NCBI RefSeq assembly: GCF_003075525.1
Contig: NZ_QDDR01000014.1
Span: forward strand, 62,001-126,000
Source of the DNA: Pararhodobacter aggregans
GTDB taxonomy: Bacteria; Pseudomonadota; Alphaproteobacteria; Rhodobacterales; Rhodobacteraceae
Reading direction: 5' to 3'
Length of the DNA: 64,000 bases
Program-made: the position numbers and the translations under genes
The notes under the pieces: model-generated
What the model was told of the DNA's origin: nothing
Database searches by the model: none
The model's input: only the letters and a program-made list of their open reading frames with translations
Shown: positions 37,165-46,546 of the stretch, piece after piece
How the letters are laid out: each line of letters starts with the position of its first letter
Numbering within the stretch: the first letter of the stretch is position 1

Positions 37165-37941
37165 TCACCGGTCGCGGAACTGCGCCTCGCGCTTTTCCAG
37201 GAAGGCGCTCATGCCCTCTTTCTGGTCCTCGGTGCTGAAGAGCGCATGGAAGATGCGGCGCTCGAACAGGATCCCCTCGCGCAGCGTCGTCTCGTAGCTG
37301 CGGTTGACCGCTTCCTTGACCACCTTGGTGGCGATGCCCGATTTCGAGGCGATCTTCTGCGCCGCGGCCATGGCCTCTTCCATCAGCTTCTTGGTGGGCA
37401 CCACGCGGCTGACGAGGCCCGAGCGTTCGGCTTCCTCGGCATCCATGAAGCGGCCGGTCAGATGCATGTCCATCGCCTTCGACTTGCCGACGAAGCGGGT
37501 CAGGCGCTGGGTGCCGCCGATGCCCGCGACCACGCCCAGATTGATCTCGGGCTGGCCGAATTTGGCGTTCTCGGCGCAGATGATGAAGTCGCACATCATC
37601 GCCAGTTCGCAGCCGCCGCCCAGGGCATAGCCCGCCACCGCGGCGATGACCGGCTTGCGGACCGACAGCAGCGCGTCGGTCTCGGGCGTGAAGAAATCGC
37701 TCTCGAACATGTCGACGAAGCTCTTGCCCGCCATTTCCGAGATATCGGCCCCGGCCGCGAAGGCCTTTTCCGAGCCGGTGAGGATGATCGCCCGGACCTT
37801 GTCATTCCGGTCGGCCGCCTTCAGCGCATCGGCCAGTTCGCCCAGCAGTTTCGAATTCAGCGCGTTCAGCGCCTCGGGCCGGTTCAGCCGGATCGTCGCC
37901 ACGTAATGGTCGATCTCGACGAGGATGGTTTCATACGCCAT
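37165..37941 (-). CDS. Enoyl-CoA hydratase (crotonase)
   Basis: Hydrates trans-2-enoyl-CoA to 3-hydroxyacyl-CoA in fatty-acid beta-oxidation. The 258-residue sequence closely follows short-chain crotonases: oxyanion-hole region [12 protein letters not shown], the first catalytic Glu in [11 protein letters not shown] (about 108-118) and the second in [10 protein letters not shown] (about 128-137), then [21 protein letters not shown] 37941 is preferred ([21 protein letters not shown] is the family N-terminus). A single-gene unit between rpsT and mutM, all on the minus strand. Confidence 0.94.
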   Translation of the reverse strand: MAYETILVEIDHYVATIRLNRPEALNALNSKLLGELADALKAADRNDKVRAIILTGSEKAFAAGADISEMAGKSFVDMFESDFFTPETDALLSVRKPVIAAVAGYALGGGCELAMMCDFIICAENAKFGQPEINLGVVAGIGGTQRLTRFVGKSKAMDMHLTGRFMDAEEAERSGLVSRVVPTKKLMEEAMAAAQKIASKSGIATKVVKEAVNRSYETTLREGILFERRIFHALFSTEDQKEGMSAFLEKREAQFRDR

Positions 37942-38016
37942 GAGGGTTTCCCTGTGGTCGTTCACTCGCCCGTGTCTAGCAGCCCCGGCCCCGGGATCAA
38001 GGTATCTCTCGCCGCC

Positions 38017-38880
38017 CTAGCGCTGGCAGGTCGCGCAGTAATAGCTGGACCGCCCGCCCTGCACGATGCGCTGCACCGAACCGGCGCAACCGGGGGTAGG
38101 GCAGGGCGCGCCCGCGCGGTCATAGACGCGGAAGGAATGCTGGAAATAGCCCAGCTCACCATCCGCCTGCCGGTAATCCCTGAGCGAGGATCCCCCGGCC
38201 TCGATCGCCTCGGCCAGCACGGCGCGGATATCGCCGACCAGCCGCTCCAGCCCGTCGCGGGGGATGCTGCCGCCCGCGCGTTCGGGATGGATGCCGGCGC
38301 GGTGCAGCGCTTCGGAGACATAGATATTCCCCAGCCCCGCCACGATCCGCTGATCCAGCAGCAGGACCTTCACCGGCCCCTTGCGCCCCTTCAGCCGCGC
38401 CGCCAGCCCCTCGGCGTGGAAATCGTTGCCCAGGGGCTCGGGCCCCAGCGAGGCCAGCAGCGGATGCGCCTCGGCCCGGTCGGTGGGCATCAGATCCATG
38501 GCCCCGAAGCGGCGCGCATCGTTGAAGGTGACCCGCGCCCCGTCGCCCATGTCGAAGACGACGTGATCGTGTTTCTGGATCAGCGGGTGGGCATGGTGAA
38601 ACTGGCCCGGCACATAGGGCGCCTCGATCCCGGACACGGTCATCCGCCCGGTCATGCCCAGATGCACCAGCAGCGTCTCGCCCGTATCCAGATCGGCGAG
38701 GATGTACTTGGACCGCCGCCTGAGCCGCTCGATCCCGGCGCCGGTCAGCCGCTCGGCCATCCGCTCGGGGAACGGCCAGCGCAGGTCCGGGCGCCGGATC
38801 TCGGCCCGTTCGATGCGTTTTCCCTCCATCGCCGGGACCAGCCCGCGGCGCACGGTTTCGACCTCGGGCAGTTCGGGCAA
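38017..38880 (-). CDS. mutM: Formamidopyrimidine-DNA glycosylase
   Basis: Removes 8-oxoguanine and ring-opened purines from DNA. After the initiator comes the invariant [13 protein letters not shown], whose Pro becomes the N-terminal catalytic residue. The conserved Lys region ([10 protein letters not shown]), HLGMTGR, and the C-terminal zinc finger (CPTPGC, then YYCATCQ) are complete; 287 residues. The codon directly before Pro is TTG (38878-38880), preceded by GGAG, so a TTG start is inferred; no ATG could give the processed N-terminal Pro. Divergent from ubiE. Confidence 0.94.
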   Translation of the reverse strand: MPELPEVETVRRGLVPAMEGKRIERAEIRRPDLRWPFPERMAERLTGAGIERLRRRSKYILADLDTGETLLVHLGMTGRMTVSGIEAPYVPGQFHHAHPLIQKHDHVVFDMGDGARVTFNDARRFGAMDLMPTDRAEAHPLLASLGPEPLGNDFHAEGLAARLKGRKGPVKVLLLDQRIVAGLGNIYVSEALHRAGIHPERAGGSIPRDGLERLVGDIRAVLAEAIEAGGSSLRDYRQADGELGYFQHSFRVYDRAGAPCPTPGCAGSVQRIVQGGRSSYYCATCQR

Positions 38881-38979
38881 GGGCAGGCTCCGGCGAAAAG
38901 GGGTCGCATTGTGAGGGAGGCCATCCTCGGCTAAGGAAGAGCGCAACACAAGATCACCGCGCAGGATCAGGGGAAAGCC

Positions 38980-39732
38980 ATGAGCCCGGATAACCGCACC
39001 ACCCATTTCGGCTTCCAGACCGTCGACGAAGACCAGAAGGTCGGGATGGTGCACGGGGTGTTTTCCTCGGTCGCCTCGAAATACGACGTGATGAACGATC
39101 TGATGAGCCTGGGCATTCACCGCGTCTGGAAGGATGCGATGATGGACTGGCTGGCGCCCCGCGCGGGCCAGCACCTGCTCGACGTGGCGGGCGGCACCGG
39201 CGATGTGGCCTTCCGCTTCCTCGGCCGGGCGGGCGAAACCGCGCGGGCCACGGTCTGCGACATGACCGCGCCGATGCTGGAAGAAGGCCGCAAGCGGGCC
39301 GAGGCCGAGAAGCTGGCCGAGCGTCTGGACTGGGTCTGCGGCGACGCCATGGCGCTGCCCTTCCCGGACAACACCTTCGACGTCTACACCATCAGCTTCG
39401 GCATCCGGAACGTGGTCCGCATCCCCGACGCGCTGAAGGAAGCCCACCGCGTGCTGCGCCCCGGCGGGCGGCTGATGGTGCTGGAATTCAGCCAGATCCC
39501 CAACGAGGGGCTGCAAAAGCTCTACGACCTCTATTCCTTCAACGTCATTCCCCGCATGGGTCAGGCGGTGGCGGGCGATCGCGACAGCTATCAGTACCTC
39601 GTCGAATCGATCCGCAAATTCCCCGATCAGGAGACGTTTGCCGCCATGATCCGGGCCGCGGGTTTCCAGCAGGTGAAGTACCGCAACCTGTCGATGGGCA
39701 TCGCCGCGCTGCATTCGGGGTGGAAGATCTGA
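38980..39732 (+). CDS. ubiE: Demethylmenaquinone/2-polyprenyl benzoquinol methyltransferase
   Basis: SAM-dependent C-methyltransferase of ubiquinone synthesis. 250 residues, with the family's [21 protein letters not shown] start region, SAM motif [14 protein letters not shown] near 66-79, [11 protein letters not shown] and a conserved [13 protein letters not shown] near the C-terminus. It is followed after one base by ubiB, so the two form a ubiquinone operon. The start ATG follows GGGGAAAG. Confidence 0.96.
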   Translation: MSPDNRTTHFGFQTVDEDQKVGMVHGVFSSVASKYDVMNDLMSLGIHRVWKDAMMDWLAPRAGQHLLDVAGGTGDVAFRFLGRAGETARATVCDMTAPMLEEGRKRAEAEKLAERLDWVCGDAMALPFPDNTFDVYTISFGIRNVVRIPDALKEAHRVLRPGGRLMVLEFSQIPNEGLQKLYDLYSFNVIPRMGQAVAGDRDSYQYLVESIRKFPDQETFAAMIRAAGFQQVKYRNLSMGIAALHSGWKI

Positions 39733-39733
39733 C

Positions 39734-41263
39734 GTGAAGGGCCCGCATAACCTCTGGCGGCTGATCCGCACCGGCGCCACTTTCGAACGCACCGGCGCCA
39801 TGCGCGTGGTGCTGGAGGCGATGAATGTCCCGCCCCGCCTGCGCGTGGTGGCGCGGGTCATGGGCTGGCCTTTCGCCTGGCTGGGGCTCAAGGGCGATCC
39901 GGCCCTGCCGCCGGTGACCCGGGCGCTGACCGCGCTGGGTCCGGCCTATATCAAGTTCGGGCAGATCCTTTCCACGCGGCCCGATATCGTCGGCCTCGAT
40001 CTGGCCAACCAGCTGCGCTATCTGCAGGACAAGCTGCCCGCCTTCCCCACCGCCCAGGCCCGCGCCCTGATCGAGGCCGAGCTGGAGCGCCCGGTCGAGG
40101 CGATGTTCTCGGACTTCAGCGACCCGGTCGCCGCCGCCTCCATCGCCCAGGTCCACCACGCGCGGGTGGCCGAGACGGGCGAGGAAGTCGCCGTGAAGGT
40201 GCTGCGCCCGGGGATCGTGAAGGCCTTCCGCCGCGACATCGACGCCTTCTATTTCGCCGCCGGGATGATCGAGCGCCTCCTGCCCTCGACCCGCCGCCTG
40301 CGGCCCACGGATGTGATCGCCCATTTCGAGGGCGTGGTGATGGGCGAGCTGGATCTCAGGCTGGAAACCGCCGCCGCCGCCGAATTCGCCGCCAATACCG
40401 CGGGCGACCGGGGTTTCCGCGTCCCGCAGCCGGTCTGGCACCTGTCCGGCCGTCAGGTCATGACACTGGGCTGGGCCGAGGGCGCGCCCTTGGGCGACAA
40501 CGCCGCCATCGACGCGCTGGGCGTCGACCGGATGGAGCTGGGCGAGCGGGTGCTGCAGCTCTTCCTCAAACACGCGCTGAGGGACGGGTATTTCCACGCC
40601 GACATGCATCAGGGCAACCTGAAGGTGGCGGCGAATGGCGACCTCATCGCCTATGATTTCGGCATCATGGGGGTACTGGATGAATACACCCGCCGGGTCT
40701 ATGCCGAGATCCTGTTCGGCTTCATCCGCAAGGATTACCGCCGCGTCGCCGAGGTGCATTTCGAGGCGGGTTATGTCCCCGCCGACCGCGATGTCGAGGA
40801 ATTCGCCCGGGCGCTGCGCTCGGTGGGCGAGCCGATCTTCGGCATGGACGCCAGCCGGATTTCCATGGCGCGGCTGCTCAATTACCTCTTCGAGGTGACC
40901 GAGCGTTTCGGCATGCAGACCCGGACCGAGCTGATCCTGCTGCAACGCACCATGGTCGTGGTCGAGGGCGTGGCACGGTCCCTCAATCCGTCGATCAACA
41001 TCTGGCATGTCGCCCAGCCGGTGGTCGAGGAATACATCCGCAACAACCTCGGCCCCGCCGCGCTGGCCCGCGATCTGGGCCGGGCGCTGACGGTGATGGC
41101 CCGCTTCGGCCCGCATCTGCCCGGCGCGGTCGAGGGCGCCCTGATCCGCCTGCGCACCCCCCTCGACCCCGCCCCCCCGCGCCGCTCGCTCGCCCCTCTC
41201 GCCTGGTTCATCGCCGGCGCCGCGGTGACCTGGGCCGCCGTCGCAACCTGGCTGGCGGTCTGA
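39734..41263 (+). CDS. ubiB: Ubiquinone biosynthesis protein UbiB (ABC1/ADCK kinase-like)
   Basis: Atypical kinase/ATPase needed for ubiquinone synthesis. 509 residues: the KxGQ-type motif [17 protein letters not shown] near 75-90, the Ala-rich nucleotide loop [14 protein letters not shown] near 133-146, catalytic [11 protein letters not shown] near 290-300 and metal-binding YDFGIMG near 310-316; two C-terminal hydrophobic segments ([24 protein letters not shown]) anchor it in the membrane. The start is GTG 39734, one base after the ubiE stop. The downstream DNA is gene-free for 1.18 kb. Confidence 0.94.
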   Translation: MKGPHNLWRLIRTGATFERTGAMRVVLEAMNVPPRLRVVARVMGWPFAWLGLKGDPALPPVTRALTALGPAYIKFGQILSTRPDIVGLDLANQLRYLQDKLPAFPTAQARALIEAELERPVEAMFSDFSDPVAAASIAQVHHARVAETGEEVAVKVLRPGIVKAFRRDIDAFYFAAGMIERLLPSTRRLRPTDVIAHFEGVVMGELDLRLETAAAAEFAANTAGDRGFRVPQPVWHLSGRQVMTLGWAEGAPLGDNAAIDALGVDRMELGERVLQLFLKHALRDGYFHADMHQGNLKVAANGDLIAYDFGIMGVLDEYTRRVYAEILFGFIRKDYRRVAEVHFEAGYVPADRDVEEFARALRSVGEPIFGMDASRISMARLLNYLFEVTERFGMQTRTELILLQRTMVVVEGVARSLNPSINIWHVAQPVVEEYIRNNLGPAALARDLGRALTVMARFGPHLPGAVEGALIRLRTPLDPAPPRRSLAPLAWFIAGAAVTWAAVATWLAV

Positions 41264-41892
41264 GGCAGGGGTCGGGGTTTCGGCTCGGTGCCCGGCAGGC
41301 AAAGGGCCTACCGGCACGCAGCCTGAACCAAGGCGCCCGGGCCGGGATACTGCCCCGCCTGCCGACCCTCTTGTCCGCTGGTCCAGCACATTTGGGTCAT
41401 TCCCGGCGCTCTGCCTCTCGGGTCGCGGCGCGAGTTTCGGCGGGGTAAGGCGCAGGCCGCGCAGCTTGCGAGGACGCGCTGACCCGCCCTGCCAGCCGCT
41501 GGCCCCTGTTCGGAGCGGAGGGCGATCTGCCGGGCCGTGCTTCCGACGGGGCCCATGGCCGCGGGCGCAAGGGTTGCGGAGCGTTGGCCAAGATTGCGGC
41601 TGTCTCCCTCGGTGAGGGCCGCCGCGTTCCTGATCGCTCGCTGGCCCTGTTCACCCGCCGGAACGGTGATGCGCTGGCCCCCTATCGCACCCAGAAGACG
41701 GGCCAAGGAGGCTTCGCGGTGCTGGCCGACGTCAGGCGGAGCCTGGGGCGGCGCCGGGTCATAGACAGGAGGCAGGGAGCGAGGGTTTCGGTCAGACAAG
41801 GGGCCGGTGGGACGGCGCCTCGACGAACGGCCCGCGCGACACAATCCAGCAGGGAGGCGCCTGCGGACATGCGCCTGCGGTTGAGCTCCCAT

Positions 41893-41918
41893 GCGCCCCT
41901 TGTGGCACAAGGGGGCGC
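41893..41918. repeat. Hairpin in gene-free region
   Basis: CCCCTTGT (41896-41903) pairs with ACAAGGGG (41907-41914) around GGC, with further GCG/CGC pairing outside after a single bulged G. No T-run follows, so a terminator role is doubtful. Confidence 0.45.
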
Positions 41919-42123
41919 GCATTCCCGATCCTGCACCAGTCTCGGGATCAGGGAGCGCCGTCAGAAGCCACCCGGAAGGCAGGCCCGGCTCCCCCGGCCC
42001 GGGGTCGCGATGGCTGCTGAGGCACGCCGCGCTTTGGCCGCTGGCCCGCGCTGCATCCGGCAGGGGGGAGGGGGTTTCGCCCTCGGCCGGAACGCCTCCG
42101 GCGCTCAGCCCTCGGGCGACCAG

Positions 42124-42150
42124 GCGCGCCGGGCGTGCCGCCCGGCGCGC
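42124..42150. repeat. 11-bp perfect GC hairpin in gene-free region
   Basis: GCGCGCCGGGC (42124-42134) and GCCCGGCGCGC (42140-42150) are perfect complements around GTGCC. No T-run follows. It could be an RNA structure or a decayed REP-like element. Confidence 0.5.
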
Positions 42151-42440
42151 GGGCCTCGCTTGAGGGATGCAGCCTTCTTTCAGTTGCCGGCGGGCCGGGT
42201 CGGCGGCCTGTATCCGGCAACTCTGTTCGCGACCTGCCTGTCCCCGGGCGCCGCAGCGCGCGTGGTCTCGACACGGCTTCATCGCGAGCGCGGCGCAGGC
42301 CCGTCGGCGACCGCCCACCATCGCCGGCAATCTTGCCCGGACCCCGTGCAACTGCCCGCCCCGGCAGCGCCCTGCGACAGCCCGTGGCGCGCGGCGCCCT
42401 GTTGCGCGCCGGACCGAGTTCCGCACCCCGCCGCACCCGC

Positions 42441-43097
42441 TCAATTCGCCGGTTCAGCCTCCGGCCGGCGCAGGCCGGTGACCTGCGAACTGTCGACATA
42501 GAGCCCGCCGGGCAGCACCAGCAGCGTCATCCCGTTCTCGTAGCGCGCCTCGAGGATCGGCACATAGGCGGCGACCGGCTGGGTATCCAGCGTCTCGCCG
42601 TCCAGGGTCGAGTCGATCTCGAAGGAATAGGTGCCGGGGGGCAGCAGTGCGCCCTCGCTGTCGCGCCCGTCCCAGCTGTAGCTCTGCGCCTGCGGGTCGA
42701 GGGTGCGGCTGTCGACGATCCGCCCTTCCTCGTCCCGCACGATCAGCGTGACCGCCTCGGCCCCGAGCGCCGGATCGGGGGTCAGCGCGATCGGCGTGCC
42801 GTCGAAATGCGCGCCGCCATAAATCCGGGCCTCCATCCCCACCCAGCCGCCCAGATCGGCCAGCCCGGTCTGCCCCAGCATCGAGGCCAGCAGCTGGTTG
42901 GTATAGGTCTGCTGCTCGACCCCGGCGAAAGTGGCGAGCTGCACGGCGAAATCCGAGGCCGATTGCGGGTTCAGCGGATCCTGGTTCTGCATCTGCGTCG
43001 TCAGCATCTGCAGGAAGGTGACGAAATCCGATTGTTCCGGCGTGCCGGTGGCGGAGGCGGAGGACCCGAAGGATCCGAAGCTCGAGGCGATTTCCAT
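42441..43097 (-). CDS. flgD: Flagellar hook assembly protein FlgD
   Basis: Cap/scaffold for hook polymerisation, exported by the flagellar type III system. 218 residues: the conserved N-terminus DFVTFLQMLTTQMQNQDPLNPQ near 24-45, then a FlgD Ig-like and Tudor-like region with VTLIVRDEEGRIVDSRTL, SYSWDGRDSEGALLPPGTYSF and DTQPVAAYVPI. AGAGGA upstream supports ATG 43097. It follows fliK by 9 bp on the minus strand, forming a two-gene operon. Confidence 0.94.
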   Translation of the reverse strand: MEIASSFGSFGSSASATGTPEQSDFVTFLQMLTTQMQNQDPLNPQSASDFAVQLATFAGVEQQTYTNQLLASMLGQTGLADLGGWVGMEARIYGGAHFDGTPIALTPDPALGAEAVTLIVRDEEGRIVDSRTLDPQAQSYSWDGRDSEGALLPPGTYSFEIDSTLDGETLDTQPVAAYVPILEARYENGMTLLVLPGGLYVDSSQVTGLRRPEAEPAN

Positions 43098-43106
43098 GCG
43101 GTCCTC

Positions 43107-45584
43107 TCAGAGGCGAAGGTCGAGGTGATCGCGCGCGCGCAGCGTCGGCGCGGGCGCGGGTTGGGTTTGCGGGCGGGGGTCGGCCGGGGGGGCGCCCTGC
43201 GAGGCGCTTTGCGAGGGCGGGGCGTGAGGCGTTGCCTGTTGCCCGGCGCCGCCCGCATTGCCGCCCGAGAAGCGCAGCGAGAGCTGGTCATGGCCCAGCG
43301 CCCGCAGATCCTGCTCCAGCGCGCCGATATGGCGCCGCATCAGGTCGAGCGTTTCGGGCCGTTCGGCATGCACGATCAGCAGGCTGCCGGTCTCATGGCT
43401 GACCAGTTTCAGGCGGACATGGCCCAGTTCCTCGGGCTTGAGGGCCAGGTCGAACCTGCCGGGACCGCCGGTCTCCAGCCGGGCGGCGATCTGCTGGGCG
43501 ATCCGGTGCGGCGTGTCGAGGGGGGGTGTCGCCCCGGGGCGCGGGTCGGCCATCACCTCGACCCGTTGCGGCGCGTCGAGGCGCGGCACGAGGTCGGCCG
43601 CCTGTTCTATGGGAACGGCAGTGCCGGGCGGCGGCGCGAGCGGGACCGGGGCCCCATCGGGCAAGGGCATGGCCGCCCCGGGAGGGGAGGCTTGCGGCGG
43701 CGGTCGGTCGGGGTTGGTGCTTCTGGCCGGGGGGCGCGCGATGGCCGCCGCCTCGGCCGGGACTGGCTGGACGGGGAGCAGGGCCGCGGCCATGGCCGGG
43801 GTACGGGGCGGCTCGGCGGCGGCAAAGACGGCACGGGCGGGGCCGTAGGGATCGCGCGGCAGCGGGGAGGAGGCGCGGGGCGGCGGCAAAGGTGTCGCGC
43901 CCTCCGGCGGCGGGACGCCGGGCGCGGAAGCGGGCTGCCGCACGCTGACCGGGGCGCGATCAGGGGCGATCAAGGGGGTGACGGGCGCGCTGTCCGTGCC
44001 TTGTGGCCTCGGGGCCGGATCGGGGGCTCGTTCGGGCGTCGGCAGGGGTGCCGGGGGCCGGAGGGTGGCCGCGACGGGCTCCTGCCCCGGGACCACGCGG
44101 CTGGCGGCGGGCGTCTGGGGAAGCGCCTCGGCCCGGGGGGCGGATTGCGGAAGTGCCGTTGCGCGGGGCTCTGGTGCGGGGGCGGTGGTGTCACCCGGCG
44201 GCAGGGTCGGGATCGCCGCGACAGCCCTTGGGGCGGGAAATGCTTGCCCCCGGAGGGGCAGCGGGGCTGGCCCGGGCACTCTGGCATCGGCTTGCGGCGT
44301 TTCGGCCTGAGTCGCCGGATCGGGGGGCGGGGCCATGATCGTGGGTCCGGCAGCGGGAGCGGCGGTGCTGGTGCCCTGCCGCAGGGCCGACCCCGTCACC
44401 GGGGCCTGCGGCTGTGCGGGCTGGAGCGAGGCGGACGGGGCAGGCATCGGGGCAGGCATCGGGGCCCGGGCCAAGGTCGGGGCGGCGGCGGCGAGGGCCG
44501 GACGCTGCCCGGACTGCGCGGGACCGGGGGGTGCTTGATGACCATGCGTCCGATGCGGCGCAGGCTGATCGGTCTGCGTCGCATCGGGCCGCGACTGCCC
44601 GGGCTGGGCCTGATCGAGTCGCGTCGGGCCGCGCCCTGCCAGAGGCGCCTGTGCTTGACGGGCGGCGGGCTGCGCGGTGCCCGGCAGATCCGGCTGGGCC
44701 TGAGGCGGCCTTGATTGATCGGATCGCGGGTCTTGCACGGCAATACCCGGCGCGTCCGCTGCGACCGCGTGTCCGAGGCGCGACGGCTGGGGCGGACCTT
44801 CCGGGCCGAGCAGCGGCGGCGCGGCCTCTGGTGCGCTCTGTCCGGGGGGCGCCCGGGTCGGCACGGGCTGCGCAGATCCGGTGCCCGCCTCCGGGGTTGA
44901 GCCCCGGCTCACGGGCGCCAGCGGGTCGGCGAGCGCAGGGGGCTGCGGCGAGGCCTGGGGTTGCGCCGCAAGCGGGCGGGGCGTCAGGGGCGGATCGGCG
45001 GGGCGGGTGTCCGGGGCTGGTACGCCGAGAGGCGGCTGGTCGGGTGTGGGAGCCTCGGCCGGCGTGCCGAGGGACCCGGCAGCGACCCCCGCAGCGACGG
45101 ATGGAACCGGCGCGGGCGTGTCCCGGGCGACGAAGGGGGCAGCGCCCGGCGCGTCCAGCACCAGACGGGCCCGCAACAGCGATTCGCGCCCCGGGACGCC
45201 CGGCGGGCTGGCCGGGGTGCTGGCCGGGGGGCTGGCCGGCGTGCTGGCCTGATCGGCGGGATCTGCCGGGGTCGCCGTCCCCTCCGGCAGGTCCAGAAAG
45301 GCGCCCAACGCGCTGTCCTGGCTGACAACGGCAATTTCGGGCGTGGCCCCGACCTCGGGCTCCGGCGCGGGGGCTTCCGGCATTTCCTCTCCCGTTTCCT
45401 CCCCCTCCGGGGGAGCCGCGACCACGGGCTCGTCGTTCGGGGCCGGTTGCAGTTGCTCCGGCGCCATCATCGCCCTGAGCCGGGCCAGAACCGCGGTGAA
45501 ATCCGCACCCTCGGGCAGCGCGGCCACCGGACGCGGCGCGCCCCGGAGTAGGGGCGTATTCTCGGCGGTGACCAAGGGCATCAT
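43107..45584 (-). CDS. fliK: Flagellar hook-length control protein FliK
   Basis: Molecular ruler that sets hook length and switches export specificity. 825 residues, long for the family: a disordered N-terminal and central region very rich in Pro, Ala and Gln with short internal repeats (STPASPPA twice near 113-128), and a C-terminal Flg_hook domain (about 690-775) with RFDLALKPEELGHVRLKLV and LRALGHDQLSLRFSGG, the region that contacts FlhB. The start is the tandem ATG at 45584/45581. Divergent from the rod-binding gene, sharing a 99-bp promoter region. Confidence 0.9.
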   Translation of the reverse strand: MMPLVTAENTPLLRGAPRPVAALPEGADFTAVLARLRAMMAPEQLQPAPNDEPVVAAPPEGEETGEEMPEAPAPEPEVGATPEIAVVSQDSALGAFLDLPEGTATPADPADQASTPASPPASTPASPPGVPGRESLLRARLVLDAPGAAPFVARDTPAPVPSVAAGVAAGSLGTPAEAPTPDQPPLGVPAPDTRPADPPLTPRPLAAQPQASPQPPALADPLAPVSRGSTPEAGTGSAQPVPTRAPPGQSAPEAAPPLLGPEGPPQPSRLGHAVAADAPGIAVQDPRSDQSRPPQAQPDLPGTAQPAARQAQAPLAGRGPTRLDQAQPGQSRPDATQTDQPAPHRTHGHQAPPGPAQSGQRPALAAAAPTLARAPMPAPMPAPSASLQPAQPQAPVTGSALRQGTSTAAPAAGPTIMAPPPDPATQAETPQADARVPGPAPLPLRGQAFPAPRAVAAIPTLPPGDTTAPAPEPRATALPQSAPRAEALPQTPAASRVVPGQEPVAATLRPPAPLPTPERAPDPAPRPQGTDSAPVTPLIAPDRAPVSVRQPASAPGVPPPEGATPLPPPRASSPLPRDPYGPARAVFAAAEPPRTPAMAAALLPVQPVPAEAAAIARPPARSTNPDRPPPQASPPGAAMPLPDGAPVPLAPPPGTAVPIEQAADLVPRLDAPQRVEVMADPRPGATPPLDTPHRIAQQIAARLETGGPGRFDLALKPEELGHVRLKLVSHETGSLLIVHAERPETLDLMRRHIGALEQDLRALGHDQLSLRFSGGNAGGAGQQATPHAPPSQSASQGAPPADPRPQTQPAPAPTLRARDHLDLRL

Positions 45585-45627
45585 GCCGGACCTCCGTTCT
45601 GGATCTCCGAACCCTAGCAGCCGTTGG

Positions 45628-45645
45628 TTACCGCTTCTTTACCGC
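45628..45645. promoter_or_regulatory. Direct repeat TTACCGC in divergent flagellar promoter
   Basis: TTACCGC occurs at 45628-45634 and again at 45639-45645, one helical turn (11 bp) apart, in the 99-bp region between fliK and the rod-binding protein gene. A regulator binding site for both operons is possible. Confidence 0.35.
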
Positions 45646-45683
45646 CACCTGACAGGATTTGGCATCCGCATCAGGAGGTTCCG

Positions 45684-45962
45684 ATGATCCAACCCGTTGC
45701 CCTGCCCACCGCGCCACCGCCGCCCGACGCCCTGCGCCGCAGCGCCGAGGCGCTGGAAGCCGCCTTTCTGGCCGAGATGCTGAAAAGCGCCGGGGCCTTC
45801 CGACCGACCGAGGGTCCCGGCTCGGGCGGCGAGGGCGAGGCGCACTTCGCCTCGTTCCTGGCCGATGAACAGGCCCGCGCCATGGTCGCCCGCGGGGGCA
45901 TCGGCCTGGCCGATTCGATTGAACACGCGCTGCGCCTGCGCGCGGGCGGAGGCGTGCCATGA
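45684..45962 (+). CDS. Rod-binding protein (FlgJ N-terminal domain-like)
   Basis: A 92-residue protein matching the rod-binding half of FlgJ, without the muramidase domain: LRRSAEALEAAFLAEMLKSAGAF near 16-38 and FASFLADEQARAMVARGGIGLADSIEHAL near 55-83. It would help assemble the rod through the peptidoglycan, with a separate lytic enzyme supplying hydrolysis. A consensus AGGAGG six bases upstream fixes ATG 45684. It overlaps the FlgN-like gene by 4 bp. Confidence 0.88.
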   Translation: MIQPVALPTAPPPPDALRRSAEALEAAFLAEMLKSAGAFRPTEGPGSGGEGEAHFASFLADEQARAMVARGGIGLADSIEHALRLRAGGGVP

Positions 45963-46330
45963 CCGCGCGTAGCCTGTCCCGGGGCGACCTCAGGCGCCTC
46001 GCCGCGCTTTTGCGGCAGGAGCGCGCGGCGCTGACCCGCGGCGATTACGCCCGGCTCGAGGCATTGGCGCCGCGCAAGATCCAGCTGCTGGAACGGTTTG
46101 AGGCGGGCGAACCGCTGCCCGACACGCCCGCCAACCGCGCCCTCGCGGCCGAGATCCGCGCGATCGCCGCCCGCAACGCCCGCCTGTTCGAGGCCGCCAT
46201 TGCCGGGATCCGCGAGGCGCGCGCGCTGTTGCTGCGCGCGCGGGATCGCGGGCGCGGCCAGACCTATGGCCCGAACGGCAGCCGCGCCGCGCTTGAACCC
46301 GCCGCCGGAAGCCTGCACCGGCGGGCCTGA
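45959..46330 (+). CDS. FlgN-like flagellar export chaperone
   Basis: A 123-residue, strongly helical protein (LRRLAALLRQERAALTRGDYARLEALAPRK at about 11-40, a second helix after 57) with the size and pattern of FlgN, the chaperone for hook-filament junction proteins. The identification rests on composition and location between the rod-binding gene and fliC, so it is moderate. The ATGA overlap with the upstream gene indicates translational coupling. Confidence 0.65.
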   Translation: MTARSLSRGDLRRLAALLRQERAALTRGDYARLEALAPRKIQLLERFEAGEPLPDTPANRALAAEIRAIAARNARLFEAAIAGIREARALLLRARDRGRGQTYGPNGSRAALEPAAGSLHRRA

Positions 46331-46546
46331 CCGCCCCCTCCGTCGCGTTGAATTTGACGGAAATTGGCATCGCGACGGGGGCAAGGTTTAAGCCGTTATT
46401 AGCACTTCACCCCGAGTCTGGCTGAGCACCGACCAGGTGGCGCGTCATCCGGAAACCGGACAGCCGCAGGTCCAGAATGGGCTTGGCCGCCGTTCTCGAA
46501 CGGCACGAAACCGGCGTGAAACACGCCATGTGACAAGGGAAAATCC
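46331..46546 (+). promoter_or_regulatory. Flagellin promoter and leader region
   Basis: 216 bp separate the FlgN-like gene from fliC. The AT-rich part includes a CtrA-like TTAA-N7-TTAG at 46388-46402. Nearer the gene are two small hairpins: CCGG-AAA-CCGG at 46451-46461 and GGCGTG-AAA-CACGCC at 46513-46527. The second ends 7 bp before the AAGGGA ribosome-binding site. FlbT, encoded downstream, is known in Caulobacter to act on the flagellin mRNA leader, so these structures are candidate targets. Confidence 0.5.

Larger units (their letters stand above)
41264..42440. other. 1.18-kb gene-free GC-rich region with hairpins
   Basis: No gene is supportable between ubiB and flgD. Several long frames are open on both strands at once (for example 41308-42444 minus and 41584-42501 plus), but their translations are low-complexity Arg/Pro/Ala-rich and match no family pattern, as expected from very GC-rich non-coding DNA. 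It holds strong hairpins at 41893-41918, 42088-42104 and 42124-42150, and a pair of motifs (GGTTTCGCCCTCGG at 42073-42086, CCTCGGGCGACCA at 42110-42122) that recur together at 63233-63262. Confidence 0.6.

Noticed and set aside
41308-42444. A 378-codon minus-strand frame in the gap after ubiB
   Set aside because: Overlapped by equally long frames on the other strand, Arg/Pro/Ala-rich, no recognisable domain; treated as non-coding.
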